Shown in pieces: positions 1 to 13,420 of a stretch of DNA of 64,000 nt. A model generated the notes under the pieces. That model ran no database searches, was not told where the DNA came from, and saw only the letters and a list, made by a program, of their open reading frames with translations. The DNA lies in the NCBI GenBank assembly GCA_037954325.1, contig JBBMNZ010000026.1:5707501-5771500 (forward strand), in the 5' to 3' direction. This stretch comes from Fistularia commersonii. Taxonomy: Eukaryota; Chordata; Actinopteri; Syngnathiformes; Fistulariidae. Both the position numbers and the translations under genes were made by a program. Within the stretch, counting starts at the first letter, position 1, and each line of letters starts with the position of its first letter.

Positions 1-503
1 TCATTTCCCCCTTTCTGGACAGTTAAAAAGCACAGCAAGTTTTCCAAATGTTGCACCTTAACTCTATGAAGTACTATAAAATACCACTTCTAAACTTTGC
101 ATTAAAACCTTGTCCTACATCGCCTTTCTTATTCACACTTCTATAAGACCCCCAGGTTACCTTGAAACCTCTTCAAATAATTATCTTTAAAATTTTCATG
201 CACTATTGGGCCTTCAGCTTCAACGATCACCTTTGAAATGCTGAACAATGTCGTAACGCACTAACATTTTATATAGGCATTCTCATTCTATGATTTATGT
301 TTCCCCTCTAAAGTAAGTTTGACACATGATATCTGATGATTGCCCTAAGCCTATTTGCTACAACACATTTAGGCATGTTGTTTAGCATTTACTACCAATT
401 TGTATTCTAATGGCTTGTCTAATGGATTGTTCTTTTACTCTGAATATATTGAAAGCCTCCCATAAAAATGTGATTTTTGAGGAAACCCTTTTGTAATTCT
501 CAC
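1..503. other. Intron of ubap2 (minus strand)
   Basis: AT-rich sequence downstream, in transcript terms, of the last visible ubap2 donor. No further ubap2 exon or other feature was recognised here. Confidence 0.6.
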
Positions 504-1893
504 CTCTTCCCCGTCCACGGCGTCCGCGGTCTCCACCTCTTTCTCCAGGAGCCACCTCAAACCCATTCTCCTCAAAACGACCTGGAGTGACAGGGAAATT
601 GAAGACATCAAGCCAATGAGGAGTATACATTCCCCTTCCTACAAACACTTTGACAGCTGTCCTACATGTTAAGTTTTTCCAAATTGCAAGCAAACACAGA
701 CAAACAATGTAAATTCGTACAAATGTATTTGCTTGTCATGTCCTTACCTTCACGGCCTCTACTGATTCCTCTGCCCCTCTTGTTTAATCCCCCCCGTCCA
801 CGACTGCCCTCCCTCTCTCCTCCCTTCTTCTCTCTGCTCTCCTTTATCTCTGAGAACCCTCCTTCTTTCCCAAGACTTCGCTTCTTTCCCACAGTCTCCC
901 AGGAATTCTGGCATGGAAGTGAAGAGAATAAGGTTCAGGATTTTATCTTAAAAAGATCAAGGGTTAAATTATATATGCACACTAATTGCATATACACATG
1001 ATAAATATGCTACAAGAAGTGCAAGGACAAATATAGAGGGTTAGTTTGTACGGACTCACTGTGTCAGAGGTGCTCTCCAACAAGAAATTGATGGCTCTGT
1101 TTACATCTTCATTGCAGTCATGGAGGGCTACCATGCACTCATCTTGAGTCTTCCCAGTCACCTCTATAAGCTGGGAGTTGGCAGAACAAAACAGCTTTAA
1201 CAACGCTTGATGAAATGTGGGTCCCGCTGTCCACAACTCCAAGGGTGGGCTGATGACACCCCCCCCGAAACAGTCTGAGTATATGCACACAAACCTGTTT
1301 GACCTTGTCTTCAAAGTCAACATCATTTTTGTCATAGATCATTTGGGCCAGACGAATCTGTTCTGCTGTTGCCTATAACACAAATTCATGAAGAAATTAT
1401 TTGACAAAAAACAATTACAGGACCAATCTTTCTGAAAAGATGCCACTAAAATGTGAAGTCATACACTTAATGTACACACAGAGATTATTAACAGTTATAG
1501 ACTGTAAGTGTAAGGTCTCCTGTTGTGAACTAACAAAGACATAAATTATATAATAATTCAAGACCAAAATGTGTGTAATTCAATATATTAAAAAAAAAAA
1601 TATATATATATATACACATGACAGGTGATGGTGCAATTGAATAATTTTGTTCGTCCAAACTCTGCACTACAGGTAAGAGATTTCGATCGCAAAAAGAAAC
1701 ATCCTAAACACAGGGAACATTAAAAAACATTCACCGTACCTAGTTGTAACCAAGAACCTTGGGCGGGCCTGTATTCAAATATGACACAGAAACCCACCTG
1801 GATCTGTTTCTGTGGCTGTGTTGTTTGTGTGGTAGTAGGCAGCGTTCTGTCCCGAGTTCCCCGGGCTTGATTGCTGACCACCGAAGTCATCAT
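504..1893 (-). CDS. ubap2: Ubiquitin-associated protein 2, N-terminal part (UBA and RGG-rich region), truncated by window edge
   Basis: Five coding exons join in frame on the minus strand: 1893-1798, 1372-1295, 1170-1060, 907-748 and 581-504. The start is the MMTSVVSNQARGTRD methionine pair, matching the family N-terminus. Residues about 33-95 form the UBA domain (TAEQIRLAQMIYDKND, then TGKTQDECMVALHDCNEDVN). An Arg/Gly-rich segment follows (GRGGLNKRGRGISRGRE, GDRGRRGRGR), typical of UBAP2/UBAP2L, RNA- and ubiquitin-associated proteins linked to stress granules and RNA polymerase II degradation. The last visible exon ends in phase 1 at a GT donor, and the rest of the gene lies beyond base 1. 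UBAP2L is the alternative; adjacency to KIF24 (both at human 9p13) and the TQPQKQ segment favour UBAP2. An acceptor at about 1939 shows that the 5' UTR is spliced. Confidence 0.9.
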
Positions 1894-1937
1894 ATACAGT
1901 ATATACAAAACAATGTATGTACAAAATAGAAAAAAAA

Positions 1938-3450
1938 TCTGTAGAGAAAGAAAAAAAAAAAAAAAAGGTTGCCAACTGAGTTGGGTAGATTGCAGATACA
2001 ATTTCTAGAATACATTCAAAGGGACTACATCACCAAATATCAGTACAGTATGTTGAATATGTAAGCGGACCGACACTTAATATTGTCAAGTATGCCATGT
2101 AAGACTATAACCCCATCTGTTGCCCCAACCTCCCGGGTTAAATATAGACTACCAAGAGGGAGAGTCTAGGAGTCACGTTACATTTCCCCCACCTCACCCA
2201 CGCAAAACACACACATACACCATTTGTAGGAATATGAAATTCGTGTTTTCGTCACTACTGTTAACAACGTGACATATCATATCATCGAGTTACAAGCGAT
2301 CCTAAAAGATACTCTATGACAGGGAATGGTTGACCGACAACATCGCAACAAGAGCCAAGCCCAGGTTACATCACACAGCAGTAACTAGATGATGTTTATC
2401 ACTAAAAAAAACAAACGACATTTCGTCCGTGTCTAAACATATTAAGACTGTTAACGGTCGTGTTCATATTGTTGTCTATCAGGAAAACGTACTCTCGCAT
2501 ATAATCAATCCCGAGGTTAGCGTGACTGCTTCAAAATAAAAATCAAAGTTCGTGGCGTAGACGTCACCTATACAGCTCTGTTTTTATCACAAGTTCATGG
2601 CGATACTAGCCAAAATAAGTGCCGCGCTAACAAATGTTCACCATAGCTTCTGGTTAACTAGCTTCCGCTAGCTTTAGCCAGGCTAGCCACCATTTGTCTT
2701 TGTTCCGTGTGCGATACATATACTGCCGATGCTATTTGTATATTTAGTTCTGTTGAACCTTCTCGACGTTTTTGTAAAGAACGTCATCGGTGTCTTTTCG
2801 TATAGGGCAATCAAGTCAGAAACTAACATTTATTTTAAGTAACATCATAGCATTACCCTTTTTTGTGAGTACCGTATTACTGCTTTCGTCAGAAAGACAA
2901 CCTCGGTGGTAGTTTTAGCTAATACTATAGCCGGCTACACAACTGAAAGCTAACAAGAAAACAAGGATATATTAAATGCTCCTTGTCAAGTATTTACCTG
3001 TAATGCGTAAGATGGTTGGGTGTGGATAAGATAACGTGTCGAGAATAAATGATACTGCTAATATAAGAAAAGTATCGGACAATTCCAAACGTGAACCGTC
3101 CCAGCATGTGAACGGCCTGTTCAACTACAATGCCGCACGACAGCCCGGATACGCGACTGTCGAGCTAGCAACTTGATTAGCTAACACCTTTACAGGACGA
3201 GCGTTTTTCTCTTTATCGGATATAACAATACATCAATGTAACTTCGAAAGAGCAAAATACAACACTTAGACAACTGAAGCAACTTAAGTGGAGAGTCCGG
3301 GCACATTTATCTTTCTTTACCTGCTAACACGCTTCGCTCAGCCAGCAGCAGCAGATGTTGTCACGTGACCCACCGCGCCGTTGTTCGTTGTGAAGTCGAC
3401 ACCGCCAACCGAAATCGTCCAGAGTGGTCAGGTGGCTAAACAGCATGCCC
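1938..3450 (-). promoter_or_regulatory. ubap2: ubap2 5' UTR intron, noncoding first exon and presumed promoter
   Basis: The coding exon is preceded by a polypyrimidine tract and CTACAG acceptor (exon from 1938). Candidate noncoding-exon donors on the minus strand lie at about 3321 (GCAG followed by GTAAAG) and near 2998. The interval holds no coding sequence. The stretch around 3340-3480 is locally more GC-rich than its flanks, as expected for the promoter. The transcription start itself cannot be seen. Confidence 0.5.
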
Positions 3451-4727
3451 CAACGTGTGCGTTATCTTTCGAGAGAGCGCAATGCATCATGGTTGAGAGC
3501 GAGTTGTCGCAGCAAGTTATTTGTACATTAAAATATCTAAAAGCAAAACGAATAATAAACGTGTTTATTCATGATATTCACTTTGATTCATTTCATTCAT
3601 TCATGTTTCATTTAAGGTAGAAACACGTTGTGCTTCCCTCGCATTTTTTACATGTGTTTATCTATTTGCATCCGCCTCTTCGTATTGTACACGTTTTCTC
3701 TGTTCTACGCTCATTACTTGTGTTCTTATACGTTTATTTGCAATCAAGATCCTTTTACGTTCTATCATGTAGTCAATATGTTATTAGTACATGTTTTAGA
3801 AGTTAGTTAAACTTGGCAAAAATAGTTATTTGTCTATATGATTTACTCAGCAGCAAAAATAACTAAAAACTTAATGTTTACAGTTTATTATGATATCTCC
3901 TAGATAATTTGAATGTGTATTTTTAAGAAAGCAACAGTGATCCCCAAAGTAAGAGATGTTTATCCAGATTTTCTGTGTCCTTGTTTTATTCGTCATTCTT
4001 CACTATGCAAAGAGCATATAACCTCCATGACAGATCAAAAGGCAATTGCAAGGAAAGTCATTTTAATTTTGTCAACATCACTCATTTGAAAATCAGTCAC
4101 AAAACACCCACTATAAAAAAACAAACAAACAAACAAACAAACAGCCACACATCCTGAAAAGCAAATTGTAAACCTGATGAAGAAGAAAAGTGGAAATATT
4201 TAGCGTTATTGGGAGACCATTACCACAATCAATGTATTGCTGTTTTTAGAGATACTAGGAAATAGTTTCTTGCGGTTATCCCAAGCTCAAATAGCCTGGC
4301 AAAATATATGTATGTTGGCCTTCATTCCACAGTACTTGATGTAGTCCACCAAATTCAACAGCAGCACATTCACACCAGATAGAGCTGACTCAGCCAAGGA
4401 GTCAACAAATTTTTCACAAGGTGACAGTATTTCCAAGATAAAGATTTAGATTATGGGAATTTGACCAGATTCAGTATCATGGTTGCATTTAGAAATCAAA
4501 TGCAATGCTAATGGAACCTATTTAAACAACAGCGTTTACCTATGGAATATGTCAACCATGTCTTGGACTGATTTTGCAACACCTGTCTTGGTTTAAAACT
4601 CACACAACTGTGTTCCTGCAATGCCCAAAGCAGTCTTGAAAAATACATTCTTATCCTGGAGGAATAACTAGTGTTCTCTGGAAAAAAAATCATGGTAACA
4701 TTAGTTATTTCCATAGAGCCTGCAGTA
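3451..4727. other. Intergenic DNA and KIF24 3' UTR
   Basis: Lies between the ubap2 5' end and the kif24 stop, with both genes on the minus strand. Minus-strand AATAAA signals occur at 3985-3990 and 3883-3888 and are candidates for kif24 polyadenylation about 740-840 bp past its stop. A short (AAAC)n run is near 4121-4142. Nothing else was recognised. Confidence 0.5.
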
Positions 4728-7700
4728 TTACAAGCTTCCTTTAAGGTTTTGGTCTTCATTGCTCTTATGGTCAAAGGAAGGGCTCTTCTTAATATATGAC
4801 TGTAGATGAGTTCTCATGCTGTGGACACAGTGTGCTTTCTTCTCCATGATCTCCTCCAGCTGTTCAACATACTCAGCAAATGGCTGTAAAAAACAAACAA
4901 ACAAAAAATTCTAAATTAAAGTCTCCCAGAAAACAATGTCTTTGAAATAAACATAATTTAAAAGGAATGGCTTCAACTAAAATAACACTTAATATCTTGG
5001 TTGTTGATGATTACAAATAATATTTACTATCTTATATTGTGGAGAAGAAACCAAATGAATGACATTGATTGACAACCGACTTGAATTTTCTGACCATATC
5101 AGGTTGCTGGCATAGAAGTGTGCTCTCTTTGTGACATAATGCCTCCATTTCTTCAAGCTGCTCCCAATGGGCCTGGATGACACTCTGTCTGAAATTTAAT
5201 TGTTTGAAGGAAGAGGCATGGTAGGTTTTTTTACAAAAACACTTTTTTTTATTGTTCAAACATACGCATTTTTAACAAAAAGTCATTTTTTATATTGTGT
5301 TTGAGTTTGTGTGCATGTATAAAATCAATCTTTTTAAAAACTGTAGGTCAAGCTTTAGTGGATTAAGTATTTAGAAAAATACAAAAAAATGTAACCTGTC
5401 TGTAAACATCAACTCCTCAGGCATTTTCATACTTTAATTTTTTCAATAAATCTATTTTGAAAAAGGAATAAAATGTTCATTTCAAACAAAAATGATGCCC
5501 TTCTATTCCTGAGTGCAAGTACACCTGAAAATAACATTAATAATTGCAAAAGACTGTACCCTATATAAAGCAAAATCTTGACACTTTTGTGTGCAATTCT
5601 TATAGTCTGAAAATGTCATATCAAGCATATTCTACAATGTATCTGTACATTTAAGCATTACTATGATGACAAAATGGCATATTTCAGCATCACCAAACCA
5701 AAGCTCAGTGATAAGAATATTAGGTATAGTAACAGAATTTAATGACATGCTTACATTAAAAAAAAATCGAGGAAATAATGGTACTTACTGATTTTGATCC
5801 CTGTTGCCTACAGCAGGTGTATGTATTGTAGGCATCATTTCCTGATTGCTGGCACTCTCATGACATCTATCTGTCGGACCATTGATATGGTGTGAGGTGG
5901 TAGGGGGATAAACAGTACATACTGAGTGACAGTGGTTCAGCATTGAGCATGAGTGGTGTAAGACACTTTCTGGTGGTGGTAATGAGTATAAAATAGCATC
6001 TTTGCTGGTCATGTCACATGTGTTATCCACAGGCACTGGTTTGGCATCATTGGATAGTTGACCATTTGAGCTGTGAGAACCAGCATCCGAAGGTGAGTTG
6101 GTTTCCAGAGAGGTATGTGGTGAGGTGTTACATGGAGATCCAGCAGGTTCTTCATTTGTGGACTGACCTATAGATGTCTGTCTGCTTCGTTGCGCGTGTA
6201 AGGAGAGCAGTATTAAGCTGGCAAGATGCTCCATCACACCTGAAAATTATTTATTGTAAAGTTAAGACATTAACTTTGGATAACTTGGTTGTTCAAACAC
6301 TGAACTCAGACTCACCTATTCCACAATGTTTGTGAACTACACATCCATCTTTTGTTGGCTCGTTGAGGTGAGAGGTAGTCAGGATGTCACTGGTCAGAGG
6401 CCAGCGAGTCTTTCTTTGTGGTAGTTCAAGAAGAGCAAATTCTGTTTCTTCATCCTTAAAAGTCCCAATAGTCTGTTTTTCCTCTTCCTTTTTATGGTTT
6501 TCCCTTTCATTCGCATGCAAACAGAGTGAAGTATGGGTCTCTTCCCCTTGAATTAATGAAGCTGCTGGACTCTGTTGACCAGCGCCAAGAATGGGCACCC
6601 TGAGGGGGTCCAAAGTATATTTAAGACAATCAACAGAAGCCTTTTCTTGAGGTGGTGCTGACACATTTGCTTTGACTACCTGATGTGTTTGTGGTTGCGT
6701 GTCAGCTGTCATTTCTGATGATTTTTTAAGGAGCTCATTAGATTCTTTGCATATGTTCTGTGTGATGGAAGCAGCACTCGGGGGGTTGGCTTGCACAGTG
6801 TCTACACACTCTTGTCCATCAACATTGACACCAAACTGTTGTTCATTCTCTTTTTTTCTTTTTGATTGCACATCTACTTGGGCATTTTGTCTTAGTAGAG
6901 GCAGTTTGTTGAAAGGGCTGGAATCTTTTGGTTCGGGCGAGAAGTCATTAAAATTGCCTGGTGGCGGGAGCATTTTGCTACAATCACTGGCAGGAGAGAG
7001 CGGCCGTTCTGCTGGAGCTTGCTGATGTAGTGTTTCAGATGGAGGGTTACTGAAGGGTCCAAAGTTCTTACTGAGACCGATGCCAGTTCGCTGATACGGG
7101 TCTCCATCTTCAGAAGTCAATACTCTACCCAAAGAGGTATCCATTCCTTCTTGGCTCACTTCATCTGTCCTCTTTGCATCCCAACTGTAAGACCTTACTG
7201 CCATGGCATTTTTTGATGTTGCATCTGCTTCCCTGTATGATCGGTCCGACTCTCCCGCTGGCCCCCAAGCATGCCTTATCTCTCTCCTTTCTATCCCAGC
7301 TTGATTTCTATCCTCTATCCTTATTCCAATGTCTCCTACTGCTGGTGCATCTAATGACCTTCTTTTATCACGTCTACTTCTACCCTGTCTGAATTTTGTC
7401 TCTGTACCTTTCCAGGATATTTGATCTTTCCCAGCAGCATCATACCAATTCTCATCACAAGGCATTGATCTTCGAAGATCATCGGCCCTGACTTTAACAC
7501 GTCCTCTGTATCCATTTACAACCTCCTCTAAGCTATGATACATTTTGTCAGAAGTTTGAAAGTTGGAAGAATGTCTAGGAGATGAACAAAGAGACTGAGA
7601 GTCAAGGGAAGAGCGAAGGAATGTGCTTGAAGAGGATGGACCGGTAGAGGAAGTAGAAGACAGCACTAACTGCTGCAGCTGCTGGTGATACCATTTAAGA

Positions 7701-10230
7701 TGTCTCTCCTTCTCTGTAACATTTTCTTCACACTTATGAATATCTCTCCTCCTTTGCATTTCCAGTTCAACAGGAGTGCCTTGTTTGCTTTCCACTTGTT
7801 TTTTCTGTTCCATATGTCTCCTTCCTACTTTGCCTTCCCTTTTCAGATGTTTCTCTTTTTTCTCATTTTCCAGATGGAACAAGCCAGAATCCAAATGAAC
7901 ATAAGACGCATCACCCCTCTGGGCCCCTCCCACTGATGGCTGCTCAGCTGTTGGTTGTGTCAACATCAGCTGTGTGGCTTCATTTTGATCACTAACTGAA
8001 TAACAGCCAGTTCCTACAAATCTGTCTTCGGTCAACCGGGCTCTTTCTTCCCTCGCACCTCTCTGCCGCTTATTCTTAGTCCCCGGTAAAATTATGGCAG
8101 TTGATATTTGATCTAGTACTGTCCTATTTCCAACTATTGCGTTTGGTTGTCTTCCCTGTTTACTGCTCTTAGCATTTGAGGACAGTAAAGTTGGTCCAAA
8201 AGCACCACTTTGTGACCCCATCTTTGGCTTCTTAGGAGGACTTTTCCCTCTGGCTCCAGCACTGCTTCCTTTGTTGCTGATGCTGCTGTTGCTGATGGAC
8301 AGGTTGCATTTAGGTGAGGGTGTTGTCTTCCATCTGTTGCCTGCTTTGTGCACACCTTGTCCTCTCAGCTCCTTCACTCTATGAAAGAATGAGTAACATT
8401 AGTACCTTGGCTTAAATTACTAGAATCATCTTAACATACAGAAGGAAAACCAAGCAATTACATATTACACTTTCCATTAAAATTACACAGAGAATATTGC
8501 ACATACACAATTGATACTCACCGATCAGCATATCTTAGAGTATTTAGTGTATGCTCTGTTGCTAAGTAACCAGGTGAAATGTTGGCAATCATGCAGGTCA
8601 TTGTATCACCAACAAATGAGTCTTTCAAAACCTAAAATGTTGAAAACAAGAGTTAAAAAAGTAAAGCGAATGAGACGTGATATATTTTCCTATCTGAATC
8701 AACAAAAAAAGTTACTGAAATGTTGGTACCTGAGTTAGTTTGCTTTGTCTGAAGGGAGTGTGCGACTGCTCTTGATCCAGGGACCTAATGCATTCTTTCA
8801 GCTAAGCAAAAAAAAAAAAAAAAAAAAAAAGTTAAAATCAAATACAAACAAATATCTGATATGTGCATGACTGGATAGGAGCTCACAGCCAACAGACTCT
8901 GGTTGATTTCAGCTCCCTCCATGCGACTTTGTCTGTCTGGTTCTTTGGTATCCGATGCTCTCTCACTTCCTGCCAAGTCAACAAACCACATTCTCCACAA
9001 GCACAAATTGATTTTAGTTTAGTCTCTTTGGAATTGAAATAATTAGGGATACACATAATTGCATATGATATAATTATATGATACAATGATTAAAATATTG
9101 TTTCTCACCTCCCAGTAACCTGCTGATTTTGAGTTTTTAGCTGAATCTGAAGCAAGGCATGTGAACGAGATGACAATGGATTAACTCCGCTCACTCCTTG
9201 TGTGCGCTCCTCTGATCCCCGAGCAATCACCTTGATAAGCAATGAAAGACGGACAGGATATCAAATGGGTGGAGATTTCTTGTTTTTCTATGAGATTGCA
9301 GAGCATCACAGCATTTTTAAAGTATCTACAGTAAGTATACCCCAGGCATACTCCAGAGAAATGTAAAGTCCCTTACTTCTTGCATACATCTTGTAGATGT
9401 ATGGTTGAAGTAACAACAGAATTATGAACCACATTACAGATCTATTTTTTCAAGACTGTTATCTCGCTGTCAGTTCAGACATTGTTTTCAAGTCAAAAGC
9501 CAATAAAAAGCAGTTATGCATAATACTGCATGACATTTAAAAAAAGTTTTTTGAAAAAAGTCAGACCTCCAGCAGTGACTTGACAGAGTCCACTTTAACA
9601 TTACGAAGCCCTGCAATGTGAACCACCCTTTGCCCATCTTCTCTTGCAAATAACCTAGAAAGGGCAGAGGGATTAAAGGAGACTGAGGGAGCAGATGGAG
9701 AAAAATATAGACTCAACATTTTTCAGAAATCGTTATCTTCAAAAAAAACACAGTAAGGTTCTATAATTGCAAGAAAATCTACTGTATTTTGTTTGCTTTA
9801 CTCAGTCCTGTTGTAAATCTATTTTTACGAGATTGTTGTTGTGAGATCACATAGAGGACAACATTGGTTTGTACAAAAATACACAGATACATATTCAAAC
9901 ACCCAGTAGAAAATTCAATGTCTTTAAAATTCATTTGAAACCAAAATAATTCCTAGAATCATAACTTTATTTTTAGGTCTTGCATCTCAACACAACATAG
10001 CACACCTTTTTCTGTGATCCAACAGGTCATACAGCTGACCGCAGTAGATCTCAAAGAAACTGACATAAACCAGCATGGAGGAGGGTGGGTTTGAACTGGA
10101 GAGGTGAGCAAAAATGTCTCTGACGGCCAGTGCATACAGTCCGGGTCTCCCGGGAGATGAGCCCAACATGGTGTGAGTTTTCCCTGCACCTGTCTGGCCA
10201 TACGCAAAGCAGGTGGCTTTGCCTCTATAG

Positions 10231-10309
<79 letters not shown>

Positions 10310-12215
10310 GAGGCAAACATGACGTTCAAACTCAGATGCAGGGGTACACACTAACCTACATATGGCAATATTAATAGTCTTAATGCTAAGTATAGGTAAA
10401 TACTTGGCACCGTAACTAACAATTTTGCGTTTTTCTCAGTAATTCCTTATCAATAAAAAAATAGATTTGAGTTTTAACATAAAGGATGATACAAAAAAGG
10501 TATGTTGCACCATACCCATTTAGCATGTGCTGCACCAGAGGAAAGGCTGTTCTCTGATACACCTCCTCATTTGTGTTTTCCTCCCCAAAAACCTCGTCAA
10601 AATAGAACCTGTGCTGCAGGGACAAAATATTCAGGGGAAAATTATGAAATACAGCAAAGTATGCCTCTGTATATTAATGTGACAAGGTGACCTTCAAGAA
10701 AATATCCCATCCTTATATGCTCACATACTATGGATACGCAGATACAGAGATATTTCCTCTTGAAGTTCCTCCAACATAATGTTAAGGTCAATACTAATAC
10801 TACTTGGATACATTACTAATTGTAACGTTAATGTGTGTGAAACACAAACATCATGTCACCCCGAGTATTATAGCTACCCGATGTATATATTGTGTGAGAT
10901 CCACTGCTTCTTTGCTCTCATGGACGAACACGCACTCCCCATTTGTAGTTGTCACGACATCAACCTCACCACTTCTTAGCTCCGTGTGGGTCAGAGGTCT
11001 CTTCCTTACACAAACAGTGATTCGCTGCACCCCTGCCTGTCTGCAACATTAATTACAAAAAAAATCATGAACAATCAGGACCATCAGACCAAAACAAGGG
11101 TTGTATACTGAATGAATAAAGTAACAACAGCGAGAAGTGAGTGACAGTTAATTATCAAAATTGAGAATATGCAGAAGAAATCTCTGTTTCTCTCAGCTCG
11201 TTTGCTATATTCACAATATTGTACACTTCCACTTACTTTTTGTTGGAAACAGATGGGGGGCTTTGTGGTAGTCCATAGTTATATCCAGCTGTATTCATTG
11301 ATTCATAAACAGATGCTGGTTTAGGAATATGTCTAAAAACCCTATTGAAGTTCCTGCCTTTGAAAGGTTTCTCCTTCAGTGAGATTAATTTTCTTTCTTT
11401 GTACACAACAGGTTTGTTGCTAAACCACTCAGATGCAATTGTTGCAGACCTGGGTTTGGATGTGTGGACGGAGACCCTCTTTGTTGATGATCTAGAGGGA
11501 GCACTGTATTCAGCTGTTACTTCAGTGATATCTGTCTTTGTTCTTCTTCCTATGAGAAGATCAGATGTTCCTTGAGTTTCAATCCTGTGTCTACAGCCGC
11601 ATGTTGTTGCACTTCCAGTGCAAAGACTGAGTTCTGTAGGTACGGCAGACCTTTTTCCCGGGACTGATCCATCAGTTCTATTTTGATTTGTATAGTCATG
11701 AGCAGTGCCTTGAGATATTTTCTGATGACGGTCCATGTCCTCACAACTAAAATCAAGTCGTCGGCGGACTGATGATGATTTGGTAAAAGCGGCTGCATTT
11801 AGCTTATCAACAGAAGTGGCATCCTTATCCTTAACATTTTGAAGTTTCATATCTTTGCAAGTTAAGGCACTATCTGCCTCATCGCAACAATGATCGTCAT
11901 CTTCCCCATTTTCATATCCAAGGCTTTCCGGGTCAAGAGTTTTGAGCTGCTGGACTAACTGAAAGAGACGAGTCCGGTCCTCCATGGTGAGGATCCCTAG
12001 GACAGGGTAATCTTCCATGGTTAGTGCTAAAAGGTGGAAAGCACGATTAATTCCCATTGCAGTAAACCTTAAAAAAAAGAGGATAAACAACAGTCTTAAG
12101 AGAAGGCAGGGCATATTTTTGGTGTCCAGTGAGTGTGTGTGTGTGTGTGTGTTTACCGTTCATAATGGCGTTGAAGCCCGATTGCTCGGAGACACTCATA
12201 AAGGCAAATTGTCAT
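4728..12215 (-). CDS. kif24: Kinesin family member 24 (kinesin-13 type, SAM plus motor domain)
   Basis: Fourteen coding exons join in frame to 1543 residues: 12215-12157, 12067-11237, 11040-10878, 10613-10516, 10224-10006, 9654-9567, 9230-9109, 8992-8887, 8801-8730, 8631-8522, 8378-6316, 6239-5789, 5188-5095 and 4883-4728. An N-terminal SAM-like domain (LYECLRAIGLQRHYER) is followed by the motor. The motor has a P-loop GQTGAGKT in exon 5, switch I SSRSH in exon 7, switch II DLAGSE in exon 8 and the neck-side LRYADRVKEL. The long exon 11 is low-complexity and basic. The C-terminus keeps the family coiled segment (QQSVIQAHWEQLEEM, EYVEQLEEIMEKK). In mammals KIF24 is a centriolar microtubule depolymerase that binds CP110 and restrains ciliogenesis. 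The start is the first methionine of the SAM exon and matches the human N-terminus in position. Human KIF24 is somewhat shorter (about 1370). Confidence 0.95.
8812..8830. repeat. Poly(A)/(T) tract in a kif24 intron
   Basis: A run of A on the plus strand. It serves as the polypyrimidine tract just upstream of the kif24 exon 9 acceptor in transcript orientation. Confidence 0.6.
10231..10308. repeat. (AC)n microsatellite next to kif24 exon 5
   Basis: An almost perfect AC dinucleotide run of about 78 bp. In the kif24 transcript it reads (GU)n and ends a few bases before the acceptor of the P-loop exon (TTTCTATAG, exon from 10224). Confidence 0.95.
12127..12152. repeat. (GT)n microsatellite just inside the kif24 first-coding-exon donor
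   Basis: About 11-12 GT units. In transcript orientation it reads (CA)n and begins within a few bases of the GTAAAC donor of the first coding exon. Confidence 0.85.
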
Positions 12216-12262
12216 TTCCAGAAACTCTCTTTCCCTCTTATTCCGTTGCCTCTTTCCACCAC

Positions 12263-13420
12263 GCTAAAAGTAGCATTATCATCAGTTGAGAAAGCATACA
12301 CATGCAAAAAAAGACAGGACAACTTGATATTATTTTATAAAGTGAATGCACTCACACAAACATTATATTGTATACAACATACACAACACAAGCTTCTACA
12401 CACATGCAGCCAAACTTCCTTTACCTTTAGATAGTGTTTCCCCTTACTGTTTTCCGCTCCTCACTTTCACAGAGAGATACAACCTACACTGCTGTTGGGA
12501 CATGAGGTATAATACTGAAATTTGACACTTGGACACTTGGAAGCCACCACAGTGCAGTCATGTGACACATTTGTCTATAATGGCAAATATGAGACATTTA
12601 TATATATCATCCACACCCATGCAACTGTTACTTCTTAGGCTTATGCTGTGGATGTATTGGCAGCTGCGACGGTCCTGTTGTGGCACTTGAGACTGTTTCA
12701 CATTCATGTGAGGGGACAGTGCTAAGTATCAAGATTAGGAACCAGTGCAGTGCTTCAAATAAACTAATTCTTTAATATTAGAAGTTCATTTATCAAGGCT
12801 AATACTGTCCCTGCTGTGACCACACAGTGGAGTGTCAAGTCCACTGTGTCTGCAACTATTAGTTAAGCAAATAATCTGTCAATTTGATCTTGATTTACAG
12901 CTGTCAAGAAGGCAATGACTTAGGAATAGATTTGTAAACATCTGACAGTCTATTGTATTTGCTATATTACTTAAATTATGTTAGCTTAGTGGCTGCACTC
13001 ACAGAACAAGAAAAACAAACAATCTAGACATCTGACATTCTATTGTATTTGCTTTTTTACTTAAATTATGTTAGCTTAGTGGCTGTAGTCACAGAACAAG
13101 ACTAATAAATAAAAAAATAACTTACCCGCTGAACTCCAGCAGGACGGTAAAATTACAAAGCGACGAGTGGTTTAACAGGAAGAGGAAAATAAAAATGACC
13201 GAATGCATGAATATTTTACAGTTGCTAGCTCATAAAGTATCAGTATTTCCGTACACGGTTTAGGTCTCCATGACAACGACAATAGTTCGAAGGGGCGCGA
13301 TAAGCACCTGCTGCCGGGACAGGGCTTTGCTCAGCCAAGATATAGCTGGTGAAATTCAAGACAGTTAACTTGCTACGAAGTGTTACATGCAAAGTCCGAG
13401 GAAAATATGCTGAGAGGAGC
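12263..13420 (-). promoter_or_regulatory. kif24: kif24 5' UTR intron, noncoding exon and presumed promoter
   Basis: The coding exon begins at a TTTTAG acceptor (exon from 12263). A strong minus-strand donor, CAGCGG followed by GTAAGT, at 13126 marks the end of a noncoding first exon, so transcription probably starts around 13.2-13.4 kb. The intron contains a 90-bp tandem duplication (listed separately) and no coding sequence. Confidence 0.55.
12939..13100. repeat. Two-copy tandem duplication, period 90 bp
   Basis: 12939-13010 and 13029-13100 share the same text with few mismatches (CATCTGACA..TCTATTGTATTTGC, TTACTTAAATTATGTTAGC, CACAGAACAAGA). The copies are direct and lie in the kif24 5' UTR intron. 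Confidence 0.9.

Noticed and set aside
9959..10354. Long open frames through the (CA)n/(GT)n block at 10.2 kb
   Set aside because: Dinucleotide repeats are open in several frames. The real content is the kif24 exon 10006-10224.
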